Source: Halopseudomonas pelagia CL-AP6
Lineage (GTDB): Bacteria; Pseudomonadota; Gammaproteobacteria; Pseudomonadales; Pseudomonadaceae
Reading direction: 5' to 3'
Length of the DNA stretch: 64,000 nucleotides
Assembly (NCBI RefSeq): GCF_000410875.1
Contig: NZ_AROI01000009.1
Coordinates: forward strand, 248,001-312,000
Each line of letters begins with the position of its first letter. Position 1 is the first letter of the stretch. Position numbers and translations under genes: made by a program. Positions 1 to 11,641 of the stretch are shown here, piece after piece. The notes under the pieces were generated by a model. The model ran no database searches and was not told where the DNA came from. It saw only the letters and a list, made by a program, of their open reading frames with translations.

Positions 1-500
1 TAGAGCCACGCAAGCTGGTTGACCGCGAAATCGTTCTGAAAGGAACCGTTGCTGCCGTCAAGATGCCACGCCTGAGTGCCCTGTTGGACGCTCCTGCCGG
101 GGACGTTCAAGTTGAACTCGCTTTTGCGCGGGACGAGCAGGGTATTGCTACCCTGCACGGACACTACCAGGTCGAGGTAGCACTGATTTGTCAGCGCTGC
201 TTGGAACAGGTGGTGGTACCGCTTGATAGTCAGTGTGACGTGGGTTTTGTAACCAGTGACGAGGCAGCCAAACAACTGCCGCGGCACTATGAACCGGTTG
301 TTATGGATGATGAACCCCTGGATCTGCATGCGCTGATCGAGGATGAACTGCTCCTGGCTCTGCCTGCAGTTCCAATGCATCCAATGGAAACATGTCAGCA
401 TCCTCGGGGTTATCAACCCGATCCAGAGGAGCCTGAAGCGGAAAAGACTGAGAAGCCTAATCCCTTTAGTGTGTTGGCATCGTTAAAACGTGATACCTGA
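1..500 (+). CDS. yceD: YceD family (DUF177) protein, 5' end outside window
   Basis: This DUF177 protein is encoded next to rpmF in most bacteria and is linked in other species to 23S rRNA and ribosome metabolism. Its exact role in Pseudomonas is not established. The reading frame is already open at base 3, with residues EPRKLVDRE before the first in-frame ATG at 63. Family members begin well before this point, so 63 is not the true start and the gene continues upstream. The CQRCLE cysteine pair, the EDELLLALP segment and the C-terminal NPFSVLASLKRD ending are typical. rpmF follows after 21 nt, which suggests co-transcription. Confidence 0.9.
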   Translation, partial: EPRKLVDREIVLKGTVAAVKMPRLSALLDAPAGDVQVELAFARDEQGIATLHGHYQVEVALICQRCLEQVVVPLDSQCDVGFVTSDEAAKQLPRHYEPVVMDDEPLDLHALIEDELLLALPAVPMHPMETCQHPRGYQPDPEEPEAEKTEKPNPFSVLASLKRDT

Positions 501-521
501 AAAGCTTAGGAGCTTATCGCC

Positions 522-704
522 ATGGCTGTACAGCAGAACAAAAAGTCTCGTTCCGCACGCGGAATGCGTCGTTCACACGATTCACTGACTTCAGCGGCTC
601 TGTCAGTGGACAGCACCACTGGCGAGACTCATCTTCGTCACCACATGACTCCAGATGGCTTTTACCGTGGCCGTCAGATAGTCAACAAGGACAACGACGA
701 GTAA
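522..704 (+). CDS. rpmF: 50S ribosomal protein L32
   Basis: This is the small basic protein L32 of the large ribosomal subunit. The 60-residue product begins [20 protein letters not shown] and has the usual family length. It lacks the zinc-binding cysteine pairs, as is normal for the cysteine-free form found in gammaproteobacteria. The Shine-Dalgarno is TAGGAG at about 507-512. It lies between yceD and plsX, the classic arrangement coupling ribosome and phospholipid synthesis genes. The stop codon is 3 nt from the plsX start. Confidence 0.97.
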   Translation: MAVQQNKKSRSARGMRRSHDSLTSAALSVDSTTGETHLRHHMTPDGFYRGRQIVNKDNDE

Positions 705-707
705 GTC

Positions 708-1730
708 TTGTCCACGTCAGTCCGTCTTGCGATTGATGTGATGGGCGGGGACTTCGGTCCCCGTTGCATTATTCCTGCGGTTGCCCGCAGTTTGCAGATG
801 ATGCCTGATCTGCATGTTCTTTTGGTTGGCTCCGCCGACCCCGTCCTCACGCTTTGCCAACAACATCGTCTCCCCCCCGAACGTTTCCAGCTTGTTCCCA
901 CAACTGAAGTCATTCTCGCCGATGATCCTCCTGCCAGTGTTTTGCGCGGCAAGAAGGATGCGTCCATGCGTGTGGCCATCGAGCAAGTCAGGGATGGGCG
1001 CGCACATGGCTGTCTGAGCGCGGGTAATACCGGTGCATTGATGGTGCTGTCGCGGGCGCTGCTGGGTACGCTGCAAGGTATCGAGCGTCCGGCAATCATG
1101 GCGGCACTGCCGGTAGCCGGCCGCTGTTGTTTTCTTCTCGATTTGGGCGCCAATGTGGACTGCTCCGCCAGGCAGTTGTTCGAGTTCGCCATCATGGGAT
1201 CGGAGGCAGCCAGCGAAATCTGCGGTATCGACAGGCCTCGTGTCGGGCTGTTGAATATCGGCAGTGAGGTGAACAAGGGGTCGCAGAATGTGCGTGAGGC
1301 GGCCCAACTGCTACGCGACAGTGATCGGGTGAATTACATCGGTCATGTTGAAGGCGATGCGCTCTTTCGCGGCGACGCTGATGTGGTGGTCTGTGACGGT
1401 TTTGTTGGCAATGTGGTGCTCAAGGCCAGTGAGGGGCTTGCTGGCTATCTCCAGGGTGAAATTCGTAATGCTCTGGGCAGTAGTCTGTTGCTGCGCTGTT
1501 TGGCGCCGGTGCTGCGCGGCGCGTTGAAACCGATGGTCCGGCGGCATGATCCCGGCTGCTACAATGGAGCCAGCTTGCTCGGGTTGAACGGCGTAGTGGT
1601 CAAAAGTCATGGCAATGCCGATGAGACGGCTTTCTGCACTGCTATCCAGCAGGCGGTGCAGGTGAGTCGTGCCGGTCTGCCGCAGCGTCTCGCTGCGAGG
1701 CTCGAGGGCCTGAGTTGGCCGCTGAGATGA
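708..1730 (+). CDS. plsX: Phosphate acyltransferase PlsX
   Basis: PlsX converts acyl-ACP and phosphate into acyl-phosphate, the donor used by PlsY to start phospholipid synthesis at the inner membrane. The product is 340 residues, the normal length. It begins MSTSVRLAIDVMGGDFGP, which matches the family N terminus. That requires a TTG start at 708, because the next ATG (at 738) would remove the conserved AIDVMGGD segment. Internal SAGNTGALM and DLGANVDC motifs are typical. The rare start codon and the 3-nt gap to rpmF suggest translational coupling. A 109-nt gap with no obvious terminator separates it from fabD. Confidence 0.95.
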   Translation: MSTSVRLAIDVMGGDFGPRCIIPAVARSLQMMPDLHVLLVGSADPVLTLCQQHRLPPERFQLVPTTEVILADDPPASVLRGKKDASMRVAIEQVRDGRAHGCLSAGNTGALMVLSRALLGTLQGIERPAIMAALPVAGRCCFLLDLGANVDCSARQLFEFAIMGSEAASEICGIDRPRVGLLNIGSEVNKGSQNVREAAQLLRDSDRVNYIGHVEGDALFRGDADVVVCDGFVGNVVLKASEGLAGYLQGEIRNALGSSLLLRCLAPVLRGALKPMVRRHDPGCYNGASLLGLNGVVVKSHGNADETAFCTAIQQAVQVSRAGLPQRLAARLEGLSWPLR

Positions 1731-1839
1731 AGCCTTATTGTGACCTGTTGGTCATCGCGACCATCCAACCTGCAATTCGTACGGCGCTAGACATGCACGC
1801 TGGTTACACTGGTTTTGATAATAAAATGAGGAAGATGGT

Positions 1840-2787
1840 ATGACTCAAACCCTCGCATTCGTATTTCCGGGGCAGGGCTCTCAGGCGATTGGTATGCTGG
1901 CTGGCCAAGCCGAGCAACACGGCCTGATTGCCGATACCTTCGCTGAGGCGTCTGAGGCCTTGGGCTACGATCTGTGGAAAATCTGTCAGCAGGGGCCAGA
2001 AGCCGAACTTAATCGCACCGATATTACCCAGCCCGCTATTCTTGCTGCCTCTGTAGCCTTGTGGCGTCTCTGGTGCGCGCAGACTGATGTACGGCCAGCC
2101 TATGTCGCTGGACACAGCCTGGGTGAGTACTCCGCGTTGGTGGCGGCAAATGTAATCGGCTTTGCCGATGCCCTGCGTCTGGTTGAGCGCCGTGGCCAAT
2201 TGATGCAACAAGCGGTACCCCAGGGGCAGGGCGGGATGGCGGCGATTCTCGGGCTGGAAGATCAGCAGATTATCGATATCTGCGCAGAGACGGCCCAGGG
2301 CGACGTGGTCAGTGCGGTCAATTTCAATGCGCCAGGGCAAGTTGTTATTGCTGGTCAGGCAGCCGCGGTAGAGCGGGCGATAGCTGGGTGCAAGGCCGCT
2401 GGTGCCAAGCGAGCCATCGCTTTGCCGGTCAGCGTGCCATCACATTGTGCCTTGATGCAATCGGCTGCCGAACAGCTGGGCAAGGATTTCGCGGGGCTTG
2501 ATTGGCAGCCTGCGCAGATGATTCTGGTGCAGAATGTCTCGGCGCGTCCTGCAGCCGATCTGGATAGCCTGCGTCACCTATTGGTGGAGCAGCTGTATAA
2601 TCCGGTGCGCTGGGTAGAGAGTATCGTCTGGCTGGCGGAACAGGGCGTGACTGATTTGGTCGAGTGTGGGCCGGGCAAGGTGCTTTCCGGGCTGAACAAG
2701 CGCTGCGCAAAGGGCGTGAATACTCATCATCTGGAATCGGTTGATGGCTTTTCCGCAACCCTGAATCACTTTATACAAGGAGCCTGA
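1840..2787 (+). CDS. fabD: Malonyl-CoA:ACP transacylase FabD
   Basis: FabD moves malonyl groups from CoA to acyl carrier protein, supplying the extender unit for fatty-acid synthesis in the cytoplasm. The 315-residue product has the FPGQGSQ N-terminal motif, the nucleophile serine in GHSLGEYSAL (around residue 92) and the catalytic histidine in VPSHCALM. The length is normal. The start at 1840 is preceded by GAGGAAG. It ends 2 nt before fabG, and the fabD-fabG-acpP-fabF order is the standard fab cluster. Confidence 0.97.
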   Translation: MTQTLAFVFPGQGSQAIGMLAGQAEQHGLIADTFAEASEALGYDLWKICQQGPEAELNRTDITQPAILAASVALWRLWCAQTDVRPAYVAGHSLGEYSALVAANVIGFADALRLVERRGQLMQQAVPQGQGGMAAILGLEDQQIIDICAETAQGDVVSAVNFNAPGQVVIAGQAAAVERAIAGCKAAGAKRAIALPVSVPSHCALMQSAAEQLGKDFAGLDWQPAQMILVQNVSARPAADLDSLRHLLVEQLYNPVRWVESIVWLAEQGVTDLVECGPGKVLSGLNKRCAKGVNTHHLESVDGFSATLNHFIQGA

Positions 2788-2789
2788 AC

Positions 2790-3533
2790 ATGAGTCTCGA
2801 GGGAAAAGTTGCTTTGGTCACCGGCGCAAGTCGTGGTATTGGCCAAGCCATTGCTCACGCTCTGGCAGCCAAGGGTGCCACTGTAATAGGCACCGCTACC
2901 AGTGACAATGGCGCTGCGGCTATCGCCGCCAAGCTGACCCAGGCGGGTTATTCCGGCACAGGTATGAAGCTGGATGTACGTGACCCGGCCTCGGTTGCCG
3001 CGGTGCTTGAGCAGGTTGCTCAGGAGTTCGGTGCGCCGGCTATTTTGGTTAATAATGCAGGCATCACCGGCGATAACTTGCTGATGCGCATGAAAGATGA
3101 CGAATGGGACGAGGTGATCAATACCAATCTCGGTTCTGTTTACCGCCTGTCCAAGGCGGTACTGCGGGGCATGACCAAAGCTCGCTGGGGGCGTATTATC
3201 AACATCAGTTCGGTGGTCGCGGGTATGGGTAATGCGGGGCAATCCAATTACGCTGCGTCCAAGGCCGGGATGGAAGGTTTTACCCGGGCACTGGCTCGCG
3301 AAGTAGGCTCGCGGTCGATCACCGTCAATGCGGTAGCGCCGGGTTTTATTGACACCGATATGACCAAGGCCTTGAATGAAGGGCAGCGCTCTGCAATGCT
3401 GGAACAAATCCCGCTCGGGCGTCTTGGGCAGGCAGAAGAAATCGCTGCAGTGGTCGAGTTTCTGGCCAGCGAGCCGGCTGGGTACATCACTGGAGCAATC
3501 ATTCCGGTGAATGGTGGAATGTATATGAGTTAA
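2790..3533 (+). CDS. fabG: 3-oxoacyl-ACP reductase FabG
   Basis: FabG is the NADPH-dependent reductase for the first reduction in each fatty-acid elongation cycle. The 247-residue short-chain dehydrogenase shows the TGASRGIGQ cofactor loop, NNAGIT, and the catalytic Ser-Tyr-Lys set (ISSVVAGMG followed by NYAASKAG). It ends in NGGMYMS, as the family usually does. The Shine-Dalgarno AAGGAG lies at about 2778-2783, inside the end of fabD. acpP follows after a 183-nt gap that carries its own promoter. Confidence 0.97.
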   Translation: MSLEGKVALVTGASRGIGQAIAHALAAKGATVIGTATSDNGAAAIAAKLTQAGYSGTGMKLDVRDPASVAAVLEQVAQEFGAPAILVNNAGITGDNLLMRMKDDEWDEVINTNLGSVYRLSKAVLRGMTKARWGRIINISSVVAGMGNAGQSNYAASKAGMEGFTRALAREVGSRSITVNAVAPGFIDTDMTKALNEGQRSAMLEQIPLGRLGQAEEIAAVVEFLASEPAGYITGAIIPVNGGMYMS

Positions 3534-3536
3534 GCT

Positions 3537-3588
3537 ACGCCCCTCTGGAATGGGCTCTAGGGCCCGGAATGCAGGGGTATTTTTTACG
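3537..3588 (+). terminator. Possible hairpin/attenuator after fabG
   Basis: Downstream of the fabG stop, CCCCT pairs with AGGGG around an inner GGGC/GCCC region, and a TATTTTTTA run follows. The stem is short and interrupted, so it may act as a partial terminator that insulates fabG from the much stronger acpP transcript. This is weak evidence from inspection only. Confidence 0.35.
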
Positions 3589-3638
3589 CGGTGAAGGCCC
3601 AGTGGCCTTGACCTCTTTGAGATAGAAACGATTCGTGC

Positions 3639-3666
3639 TTGAAATGACGCAAATTGTTTCTATAAA
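3639..3666 (+). promoter_or_regulatory. Sigma-70 promoter of acpP
   Basis: TTGAAA at 3639-3644 and TATAAA at 3661-3666 are separated by 16 nt, close to the sigma-70 consensus. They sit about 50 nt upstream of the acpP ATG. A dedicated strong promoter fits the very high expression expected for acyl carrier protein. The transcription start would be near 3673. Confidence 0.75.
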
Positions 3667-3716
3667 CTACCCGCAGTCCGGCTTCCCGGAACTGCAACCA
3701 GGAGTGAGAACAAGGT

Positions 3717-3953
3717 ATGAGTACCATCGAAGAACGCGTCAAGAAAATCGTTGCCGAGCAGCTCGGCGTCAAAGAAGAAGAAGTGACCAACAGTGCTTCT
3801 TTTGTTGAAGACCTTGGCGCTGACTCGCTTGATACCGTTGAGCTGGTCATGGCTCTCGAAGAAGAATTCGAGACCGAGATTCCGGATGAAGATGCTGAAA
3901 AAATCACCACCGTTCAGGAAGCTATCAACTACGTGAATACTCATCAGAAGTAA
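3717..3953 (+). CDS. acpP: Acyl carrier protein
   Basis: AcpP carries growing acyl chains as thioesters on a 4'-phosphopantetheine arm attached to serine. The 78-residue acidic product has the phosphopantetheine motif [10 protein letters not shown] and a family-typical N terminus, [17 protein letters not shown]. The SD is AGGAGTGAG just upstream of the ATG at 3717. It has its own promoter (3639-3666) and a strong terminator directly downstream, so it can be transcribed separately from both fabG and fabF. Confidence 0.98.
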   Translation: MSTIEERVKKIVAEQLGVKEEEVTNSASFVEDLGADSLDTVELVMALEEEFETEIPDEDAEKITTVQEAINYVNTHQK

Positions 3954-3975
3954 TCACGCAGTTAGCTGACTGTAC

Positions 3976-4017
3976 TGAAAAAGCCGCAGTTCCGTAATGG
4001 ATCTGCGGCTTTTTTGT
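3976..4017 (+). terminator. Rho-independent terminator after acpP
   Basis: AAAGCCGCAG and CTGCGGCTTT form a GC-rich stem around a 13-nt loop, followed by TTTTGTTTG. It starts about 25 nt after the acpP stop. The A-rich 5' flank could let it work weakly in the other direction as well. Confidence 0.88.
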
Positions 4018-4174
4018 TTGTCTAGATTGTTCGTTGGCGGAGTAATCTGCCCGGCTTATATTGCCGAGCAGGTCCTTTATGCGGACAATACGCGATTGAC
4101 GCAAACCGGGGTCTCGTTCCCTGGCTTGTAATAGCTGATCAGAAGTCCCTAAAGAGTTGAATAAGGAGCATCCT

Positions 4175-5413
4175 GTGTCGCGCAGACGCGTCGTGGTAAC
4201 CGGCTTGGGTATGTTGACCCCCCTGGGTAATTCAGTCGACAGCAGTTGGCAGGCCGCCCTGGCGGGCAAAAGTGGCATCGGCCCCATAGAGCATATGGAT
4301 GTCAGCGCGTTTGGCACTCGGTTTGGAGGCTCCATTCGGGACTTCGATATCGAGCCCTACATGGCCGCCAAGGAAGCCCGCAAACTCGATCTCTTTATCC
4401 AGTACGGGATTGCCGCTTGCATGCAGGCTCTGGCTGATTCCGGCCTGGAAGTCACCGATGCCAATCGCGATCGCATTGGTGTCTCTATGGGTTCGGGTAT
4501 CGGTGGCCTGACCAATATCGAGAAAAACCACGAGCTGTTGCTTAATAGCGGTCCGCGGCGCATCTCTCCGTTTTTTGTGCCTGGTTCGATCATCAATATG
4601 GTGGCCGGGTACTTCTCTATTCAGTACGGCCTGCAGGGCCCCAACTATGCGCTGACCACGGCGTGCACCACCGGAACCCACAGCATTGGCATGGCGGCGC
4701 GCAATATCGTCTACGGCGAAGCGGATGTGATGGTCACCGGTGGCTCGGAAATGGCCACCAGCGGCTTGGGGCTAGGCGGTTTCAGTGCGGCCCGCGCGCT
4801 CTCTACACGCAACGATGACCCCCAGGCTGCCAGCCGCCCATGGGATAAAGACCGTGATGGGTTTGTATTATCCGATGGCTCCGGCGCATTGGTCTTGGAA
4901 GAGTACGAGCACGCCAAGGCCCGCGGTGCGACCATTTACGCAGAGTTGATCGGCTTTGGCATGAGCGGCGATGCCTACCACATGACGGCACCGCCGGAGG
5001 ACGGACGCGGCGGCGCCAAGTGCATGCAGAACGCGCTTAACGACGCGGGTCTGAACGCCGATCAGGTGGGCTATATCAATGCCCACGGTACGTCCACTTC
5101 GGCTGGCGATCTAGCCGAGACTCGTGCGGTCAAGTCGGTATTCGGTGAGCACGCCGCCATCTTGGCGATCAGTTCTACCAAGTCCATGACCGGCCATTTG
5201 TTGGGCGCTGCGGGTGCCGTAGAAGCCATTTTCAGTGTCCTGGCGTTGAGAGATCAAGTGGCACCGCCCACCATCAATCTGGATAATCCGGACGTGGATT
5301 GCGATCTCAACTATGTTGCCCATGAAGCGCAGCCCAGGGCTCTGGAGGTCACTGTGTCCAACTCCTTCGGGTTTGGCGGCACCAATGGTAGCCTGGTATT
5401 CCGTCGCATCTGA
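4175..5413 (+). CDS. fabF: Beta-ketoacyl-ACP synthase II FabF
   Basis: FabF condenses malonyl-ACP with acyl-ACP during fatty-acid elongation and has a role in temperature control of unsaturated chains. A GTG start at 4175 gives [13 protein letters not shown], the family N terminus. AAGGAG at 4163-4168 is well placed for it, so the upstream in-frame TTG at 4157 is unlikely. The 412-residue product has the active-site cysteine in [10 protein letters not shown] and the two catalytic histidines in NAHGTST and [12 protein letters not shown]. Its TGA overlaps the pabC ATG by one base. Confidence 0.96.
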   Translation: MSRRRVVVTGLGMLTPLGNSVDSSWQAALAGKSGIGPIEHMDVSAFGTRFGGSIRDFDIEPYMAAKEARKLDLFIQYGIAACMQALADSGLEVTDANRDRIGVSMGSGIGGLTNIEKNHELLLNSGPRRISPFFVPGSIINMVAGYFSIQYGLQGPNYALTTACTTGTHSIGMAARNIVYGEADVMVTGGSEMATSGLGLGGFSAARALSTRNDDPQAASRPWDKDRDGFVLSDGSGALVLEEYEHAKARGATIYAELIGFGMSGDAYHMTAPPEDGRGGAKCMQNALNDAGLNADQVGYINAHGTSTSAGDLAETRAVKSVFGEHAAILAISSTKSMTGHLLGAAGAVEAIFSVLALRDQVAPPTINLDNPDVDCDLNYVAHEAQPRALEVTVSNSFGFGGTNGSLVFRRI

Positions 5414-6245
5414 TGGGTATGACCACCGCCACCTTGCCCGAGTGCCTGATTGACGGTCAGCCCGCCGATCAGTTGCCGGTCGCCGATCGCGGGCTGAGTT
5501 ATGGTGATGGCCTGTTTGAAACGCTACGTGTGAGCCAGGGGAAAATTCCGCTGATCGACTATCACCTGGCACGCCTGCAGCGTGGCCTGCGGGCTTTGAG
5601 GTTGCAGGCTGAGATACCGTTGGTGGCCGGCGAGTGGCGCGATCTGGCCAAGCGTATGGAGGCGGGGGTTATCAAGCTTACGCTGACCCGTGGGGTCGGC
5701 CAACGTGGCTATGCTATTCCCGCGCCTGCCCGTGCCGTGCGGATTCAGCAATGTTTTCCGCCTGCGAGTTATCCTGCCGAGCGTACCCAAGCGGGTATTC
5801 GCTTATTTCCATGTGTTACCCGCCTGGCCCGTCAGCCACTGTTGGCTGGCATCAAACATCTTAATCGCCTGGAGCAGGTGCTGGCGCGCAGTGAGTGGGC
5901 CGATCCGCAATACGCCGAAGGGCTGGTCTGCGATACGCAAGGACTGCCCATCGAATGTACCATGAGCAATCTTTTCGTCCGGGTGGACGGCAAATGGCTG
6001 ACGCCGGCGCTCACTCAGTGCGGTGTACGCGGGGTGATGCGTGAGTATTTACTGGACCAACTGCGTGCCCACGGCGAGCAGGTTGAAGAGGCCGAGATGG
6101 ATTACCCCATGTTGACCAGGGCTAGCGAACTATTCTGCTGTAACAGCCTTTATGGCATTTGGCCGATCGTCGCACTTGAGCAGCATGCATGGCCTGTAGG
6201 GCCTCATACAGAGTACGCCCAGACACTGGTAGAGCAGGTAATGAA

Positions 6246-6249
<4 letters not shown>
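5413..6249 (+). CDS. pabC: 4-amino-4-deoxychorismate lyase PabC
   Basis: PabC is a PLP enzyme of fold type IV that releases pyruvate from aminodeoxychorismate to give p-aminobenzoate for folate. The 278-residue product has the PLP lysine in GIKHLNRLEQV and the RGLSYGDGLFET N-terminal motif. The ATG overlaps the fabF stop (TGATG), indicating coupling. A second ATG six bases on is also possible. pabC between fabF and mltG is the usual pseudomonad order. Confidence 0.93.
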
Positions 6250-8930
<2,681 letters not shown>

Positions 8931-8962
8931 TCTGCCCGCATAACGACCAGAATGAGTAAGCT

Positions 8963-9319
8963 ATGAGTAACCCGACAGCACCAAGCCCGCGTAACGGCAT
9001 TTTATCCCTGACCATCAAGGATAAATCGGTTCTGTATGCCGCTTATATGCCCTTCGTCAAACACGGCGGGCTGTTTATCCCCACCAATAAAAGCTACGGC
9101 TTGGGTGATGAGGTCTTTATGCTGTTGAACCTGATGGACGAGCCGGAAAAAATCCCGGTCGCCGGCAAGGTTATCTGGGTTACCCCCAAGGGGGCTCAGG
9201 GCAACCGGGCTGCGGGTATCGGTGTGCAGTTCAGCGATCAGGACAATACCGCCCGTAGCAAGATCGAAACCTATCTGGCCGGCGCGCTCAAGTCAGATCG
9301 TCCTACTCATACGATGTAA
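8963..9319 (+). CDS. pilZ: Type IV pilus assembly protein PilZ
   Basis: PilZ is required for type IV pilus assembly and works through PilF/FimX-type partners rather than by binding c-di-GMP itself. The 118-residue product keeps the hallmark segments NGILSLTIKDKSVLYAAYMP and ALKSDRPTHTM at its two ends. The N-terminal RxxxR c-di-GMP-binding motif found in most PilZ domains is absent, as expected for this founding member. Location between holB and tatD is typical for Pseudomonas. Confidence 0.96.
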   Translation: MSNPTAPSPRNGILSLTIKDKSVLYAAYMPFVKHGGLFIPTNKSYGLGDEVFMLLNLMDEPEKIPVAGKVIWVTPKGAQGNRAAGIGVQFSDQDNTARSKIETYLAGALKSDRPTHTM

Positions 9320-9330
9320 TCGGGTTAGCT

Positions 9331-10107
9331 ATGCTGATCGACTCACATTGTCATCTGGACCGCCTGGATCTAACTGCCCATGCTGGTTCGCTGGACGCGG
9401 CACTCGATGCAGCGCGACAGCGTGGCGTGGGAAAGTTTTTATGCATCGGTGTCGATGCGGCCAACGCACCCACGGTTAAACGGATTGCCGAGCTACACGC
9501 CGATGTGTTTTGCAGCGTGGGCATCCACCCGCTGGATCTGACCCGTGAAACACCCACCGACCTCGCCTGGTTGCTCGACGCCTTGGACCACCCACGGGTG
9601 GTTGCCATCGGCGAAACCGGGCTTGATTACCATTACCAGCCAGACATGGCCGCGCAGCAGCAGCTTTCGTTGCAGTGTCATCTGCAGGCGGCTCGTCAGA
9701 CCGGAAAGCCGGTGATCATTCATACGCGCGAGGCGCGTGCCGATACGCTGAGGTTGTTGCGTGAAGCCGCTTTGCCGAATGCCGGTGTGCTGCACTGCTT
9801 TACCGAAGACTGGGATATGGCTCGCGCAGCGATGGATATGGGTTACTACATTTCGCTGTCGGGCATCGTCACATTCCGCAACGCCGAAGCTTTACGCGAG
9901 GTTGCGCGGCGCGTCCCTGCGGATCGTCTCCTGGTTGAAACCGACTCCCCCTATTTGGCCCCGGTCCCGTATCGCGGCAAACCCAACGAGCCGCAATTTG
10001 TGTGTGATGTGGCGGCCTTTCTAGCGGACTTGCGTGGCGAACCGCTGGAGCTGCTTTGGCAGAACACCACAGATAATTTCCACCGGCTTTTCCCTCTAGC
10101 GCGTTAA
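9331..10107 (+). CDS. tatD: TatD family metal-dependent DNase (YcfH type)
   Basis: This is a TIM-barrel metal-dependent hydrolase with DNase activity in characterised TatD relatives. The 258-residue product has the metal-ligand motifs SHCHLD, GETGLDYH, HTREA, LHCFTED and VETDSPYL in the family order. The ATG at 9331 lies 12 nt after pilZ. It is the last gene of the housekeeping block, and the next gene on this strand starts 375 nt later. Confidence 0.93.
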   Translation: MLIDSHCHLDRLDLTAHAGSLDAALDAARQRGVGKFLCIGVDAANAPTVKRIAELHADVFCSVGIHPLDLTRETPTDLAWLLDALDHPRVVAIGETGLDYHYQPDMAAQQQLSLQCHLQAARQTGKPVIIHTREARADTLRLLREAALPNAGVLHCFTEDWDMARAAMDMGYYISLSGIVTFRNAEALREVARRVPADRLLVETDSPYLAPVPYRGKPNEPQFVCDVAAFLADLRGEPLELLWQNTTDNFHRLFPLAR

Positions 10108-10130
10108 TGGCGAGGCAGGGCGTTTGGGGC

Positions 10131-10164
10131 AAAAAAAACCCGAACTCTGGGGGAAGAATTCGGG
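10131..10164 (-). terminator. Leftward intrinsic terminator (end of sRNA)
   Basis: On the minus strand CCCGAA and TTCGGG pair around a 14-nt loop and are followed at once by eight T residues. It is also convergent to the end of tatD and may slow read-through there, but the T tract is only on the minus side. Confidence 0.72.
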
Positions 10165-10248
10165 CCAAGACCATTAGGAGTGTTGCAAGGATGAGCGGCG
10201 TGCTAACGCCCCATCCCCACAGGAGCGGCATCTGGGGGGGACGCCGCT
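10131..10248 (-). ncRNA. rgsA: Probable sRNA, RgsA/P16-like
   Basis: A Rho-independent terminator points leftward at 10131-10164, yet no leftward gene lies anywhere before it. Reading the minus strand, a CTATGT element at about 10255-10260 could be a -10 box (RpoS promoters favour CTAYACT). It would give a transcript of about 117 nt. The transcript would hold an early GCGGC/GCCGC hairpin with a C-rich loop, then an unpaired stretch reading CAACACTCC, then the terminator. In P. aeruginosa the RpoS/GacA-linked sRNA RgsA (about 120 nt, PA2958.1) is annotated next to the tatD homologue, so position, size and orientation agree. The assignment rests on synteny and architecture, not on an alignment. 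Confidence 0.6.
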
Positions 10249-10416
10249 AGCCTGACATAGTGAGTATTGCCGAAAACGCTCAGGTTGCCAGCGTATTGAG
10301 ATCGTTTTATAAACTGATTTGGAATACGCGAGACGCAACTTATCGTGATCGGTTGTTAAGTTTGCGCGAGTCCGGCAGCAAACGAGCGAGCTGTCACTAT
10401 ACTGTCATGGGTGAAA

Positions 10417-10446
10417 CCTAAGGTTCGACCTAAGGTTCGACCTATT
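10417..10446. repeat. 12-bp tandem repeat upstream of the ABC importer
   Basis: CCTAAGGTTCGA occurs twice head to tail (10417-10428 and 10429-10440) and a third copy begins as CCTATTTTC. The first copy sits in AACCTAAGGTT, an 11-nt near-palindrome. It lies 43-66 nt before the start of the binding-protein gene and just after a TATACT (10398-10403), so it could be an operator or part of the 5' leader. Confidence 0.4.
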
Positions 10447-10482
10447 TTCTGTTGAGACTTTGACATCAAAAGGATTGCCGCC

Positions 10483-11544
10483 ATGCGCTTGAAGCAGATT
10501 CTCCTCCCCGCCGTGTTGACCCTCACCCTTCCGTTGACCGCCATGGCGCAGGAGCTGCGCTTGCTGACCTGGGGTGGTTACGCGCCGGAGGAAGTGGTTA
10601 GCCAGTTTGAAGACGAAACGGGCATCAAGGTTCAGGTCACCCTGTCGAACAACGAGGATATGATTTCCAAGCTGCGCGCCACTGGCGGCGCAGGATTTGA
10701 TTTGGTGCAGCCCAGCCAGGATCGTATCACCAGTGCGCAACAAGAGTTTCGCATTTACAAGCCGATGGACCTAAGCAAGATCGATTCGGCGCTGTTTATC
10801 GACTCCATGCTGGCGGCCACCCGCCGCAACACCAGCGTGGGTGAGGATGTCTATGCCGTTCCCCACGTGTGGGGTACGACCGGGTTGATCGTGCACGACA
10901 GCGTTGCCGGGGAGGTTAAGGATTTTGCCGACCTGTGCAAACCGGAGCTGGCAGGCAAGGTATCATACCGGCTGCGCCGACCCATACTGATTGGTATGGC
11001 CTTCTCCATGGGCGAGGATCCCTTCGCTGCGTATGACGATGAACAAGCCTATGCCAGCATCATGGCCAAGGTGGAAGAAAAGCTGATTGCCTGCAAACCC
11101 AACGTCAAGGCCTACTGGAGCGGCGGTGATGAGTTGATCAACCTGGTCGCGTCCGGTGAGGTGGTGGCGGCCAAGGGCTGGGATGCAGGTGGCTGGAAGC
11201 TGCAGGCAGAGAATCCGCAGATCCGCTTCGTTGCACCCACCAGTGGAGCGCTGGGTTGGATCGATACCTTCGCCTTGCCGCGCCGTGGCAGCAATGACGA
11301 AGCGGCCTACCAGTGGATCAATTTTGTCATGCAGCCTGAAGTGGCTGCCAAGATCACCCAGTCGGCGGGTAACTTCACGGCGGCCAAGGGCGCAGAAGAG
11401 TTTGTTGATGAGAAGCTTAAAGCCAGTTTTGAAAGCAGTTTCAATCAGCAGGCGCTGGACAATATCAAGTGGTATCCGCCGGTACCTGCGGGGCTTGAGA
11501 ACTTGGAAGGGCGCATACTTGATCGCATCAATGCCGCCAAGTGA
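10483..11544 (+). CDS. Polyamine-type ABC transporter substrate-binding protein (PotD/PotF family)
   Basis: This is the periplasmic receptor of the ABC importer encoded by the next three genes. The 353-residue product has a signal peptide (MRLKQILLPAVLTLTLPLTAMA, cut after AMA) and the mature protein opens ELRLLTWGGYAPEE, typical of PotD/PotF-like spermidine/putrescine receptors. The ligand cannot be fixed from sequence, since relatives bind putrescine, spermidine, spermine or other cations. AAAGGATTG precedes the start. The order receptor-ATPase-permease-permease is standard for this transporter class. Confidence 0.85.
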   Translation: MRLKQILLPAVLTLTLPLTAMAQELRLLTWGGYAPEEVVSQFEDETGIKVQVTLSNNEDMISKLRATGGAGFDLVQPSQDRITSAQQEFRIYKPMDLSKIDSALFIDSMLAATRRNTSVGEDVYAVPHVWGTTGLIVHDSVAGEVKDFADLCKPELAGKVSYRLRRPILIGMAFSMGEDPFAAYDDEQAYASIMAKVEEKLIACKPNVKAYWSGGDELINLVASGEVVAAKGWDAGGWKLQAENPQIRFVAPTSGALGWIDTFALPRRGSNDEAAYQWINFVMQPEVAAKITQSAGNFTAAKGAEEFVDEKLKASFESSFNQQALDNIKWYPPVPAGLENLEGRILDRINAAK

Positions 11545-11641
11545 CATGCCGGCAACTGCGCTTAAGCTTGGCTAATTGTTTTAGCCTTTCTGGCACCGCG
11601 CAGCTATGGTGGCTGTGCGGTGCACCGGTAATGGACTGTCC

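Noticed and set aside
63-500. YceD starting at the ATG at 63
   Set aside because: Family-conserved residues are encoded upstream in the same frame from base 3, so 63 is an internal methionine.
4157-4174. TTG at 4157 as the fabF start
   Set aside because: It would place AAGGAG inside the coding region. The GTG at 4175 has ideal spacing and gives the family N terminus.
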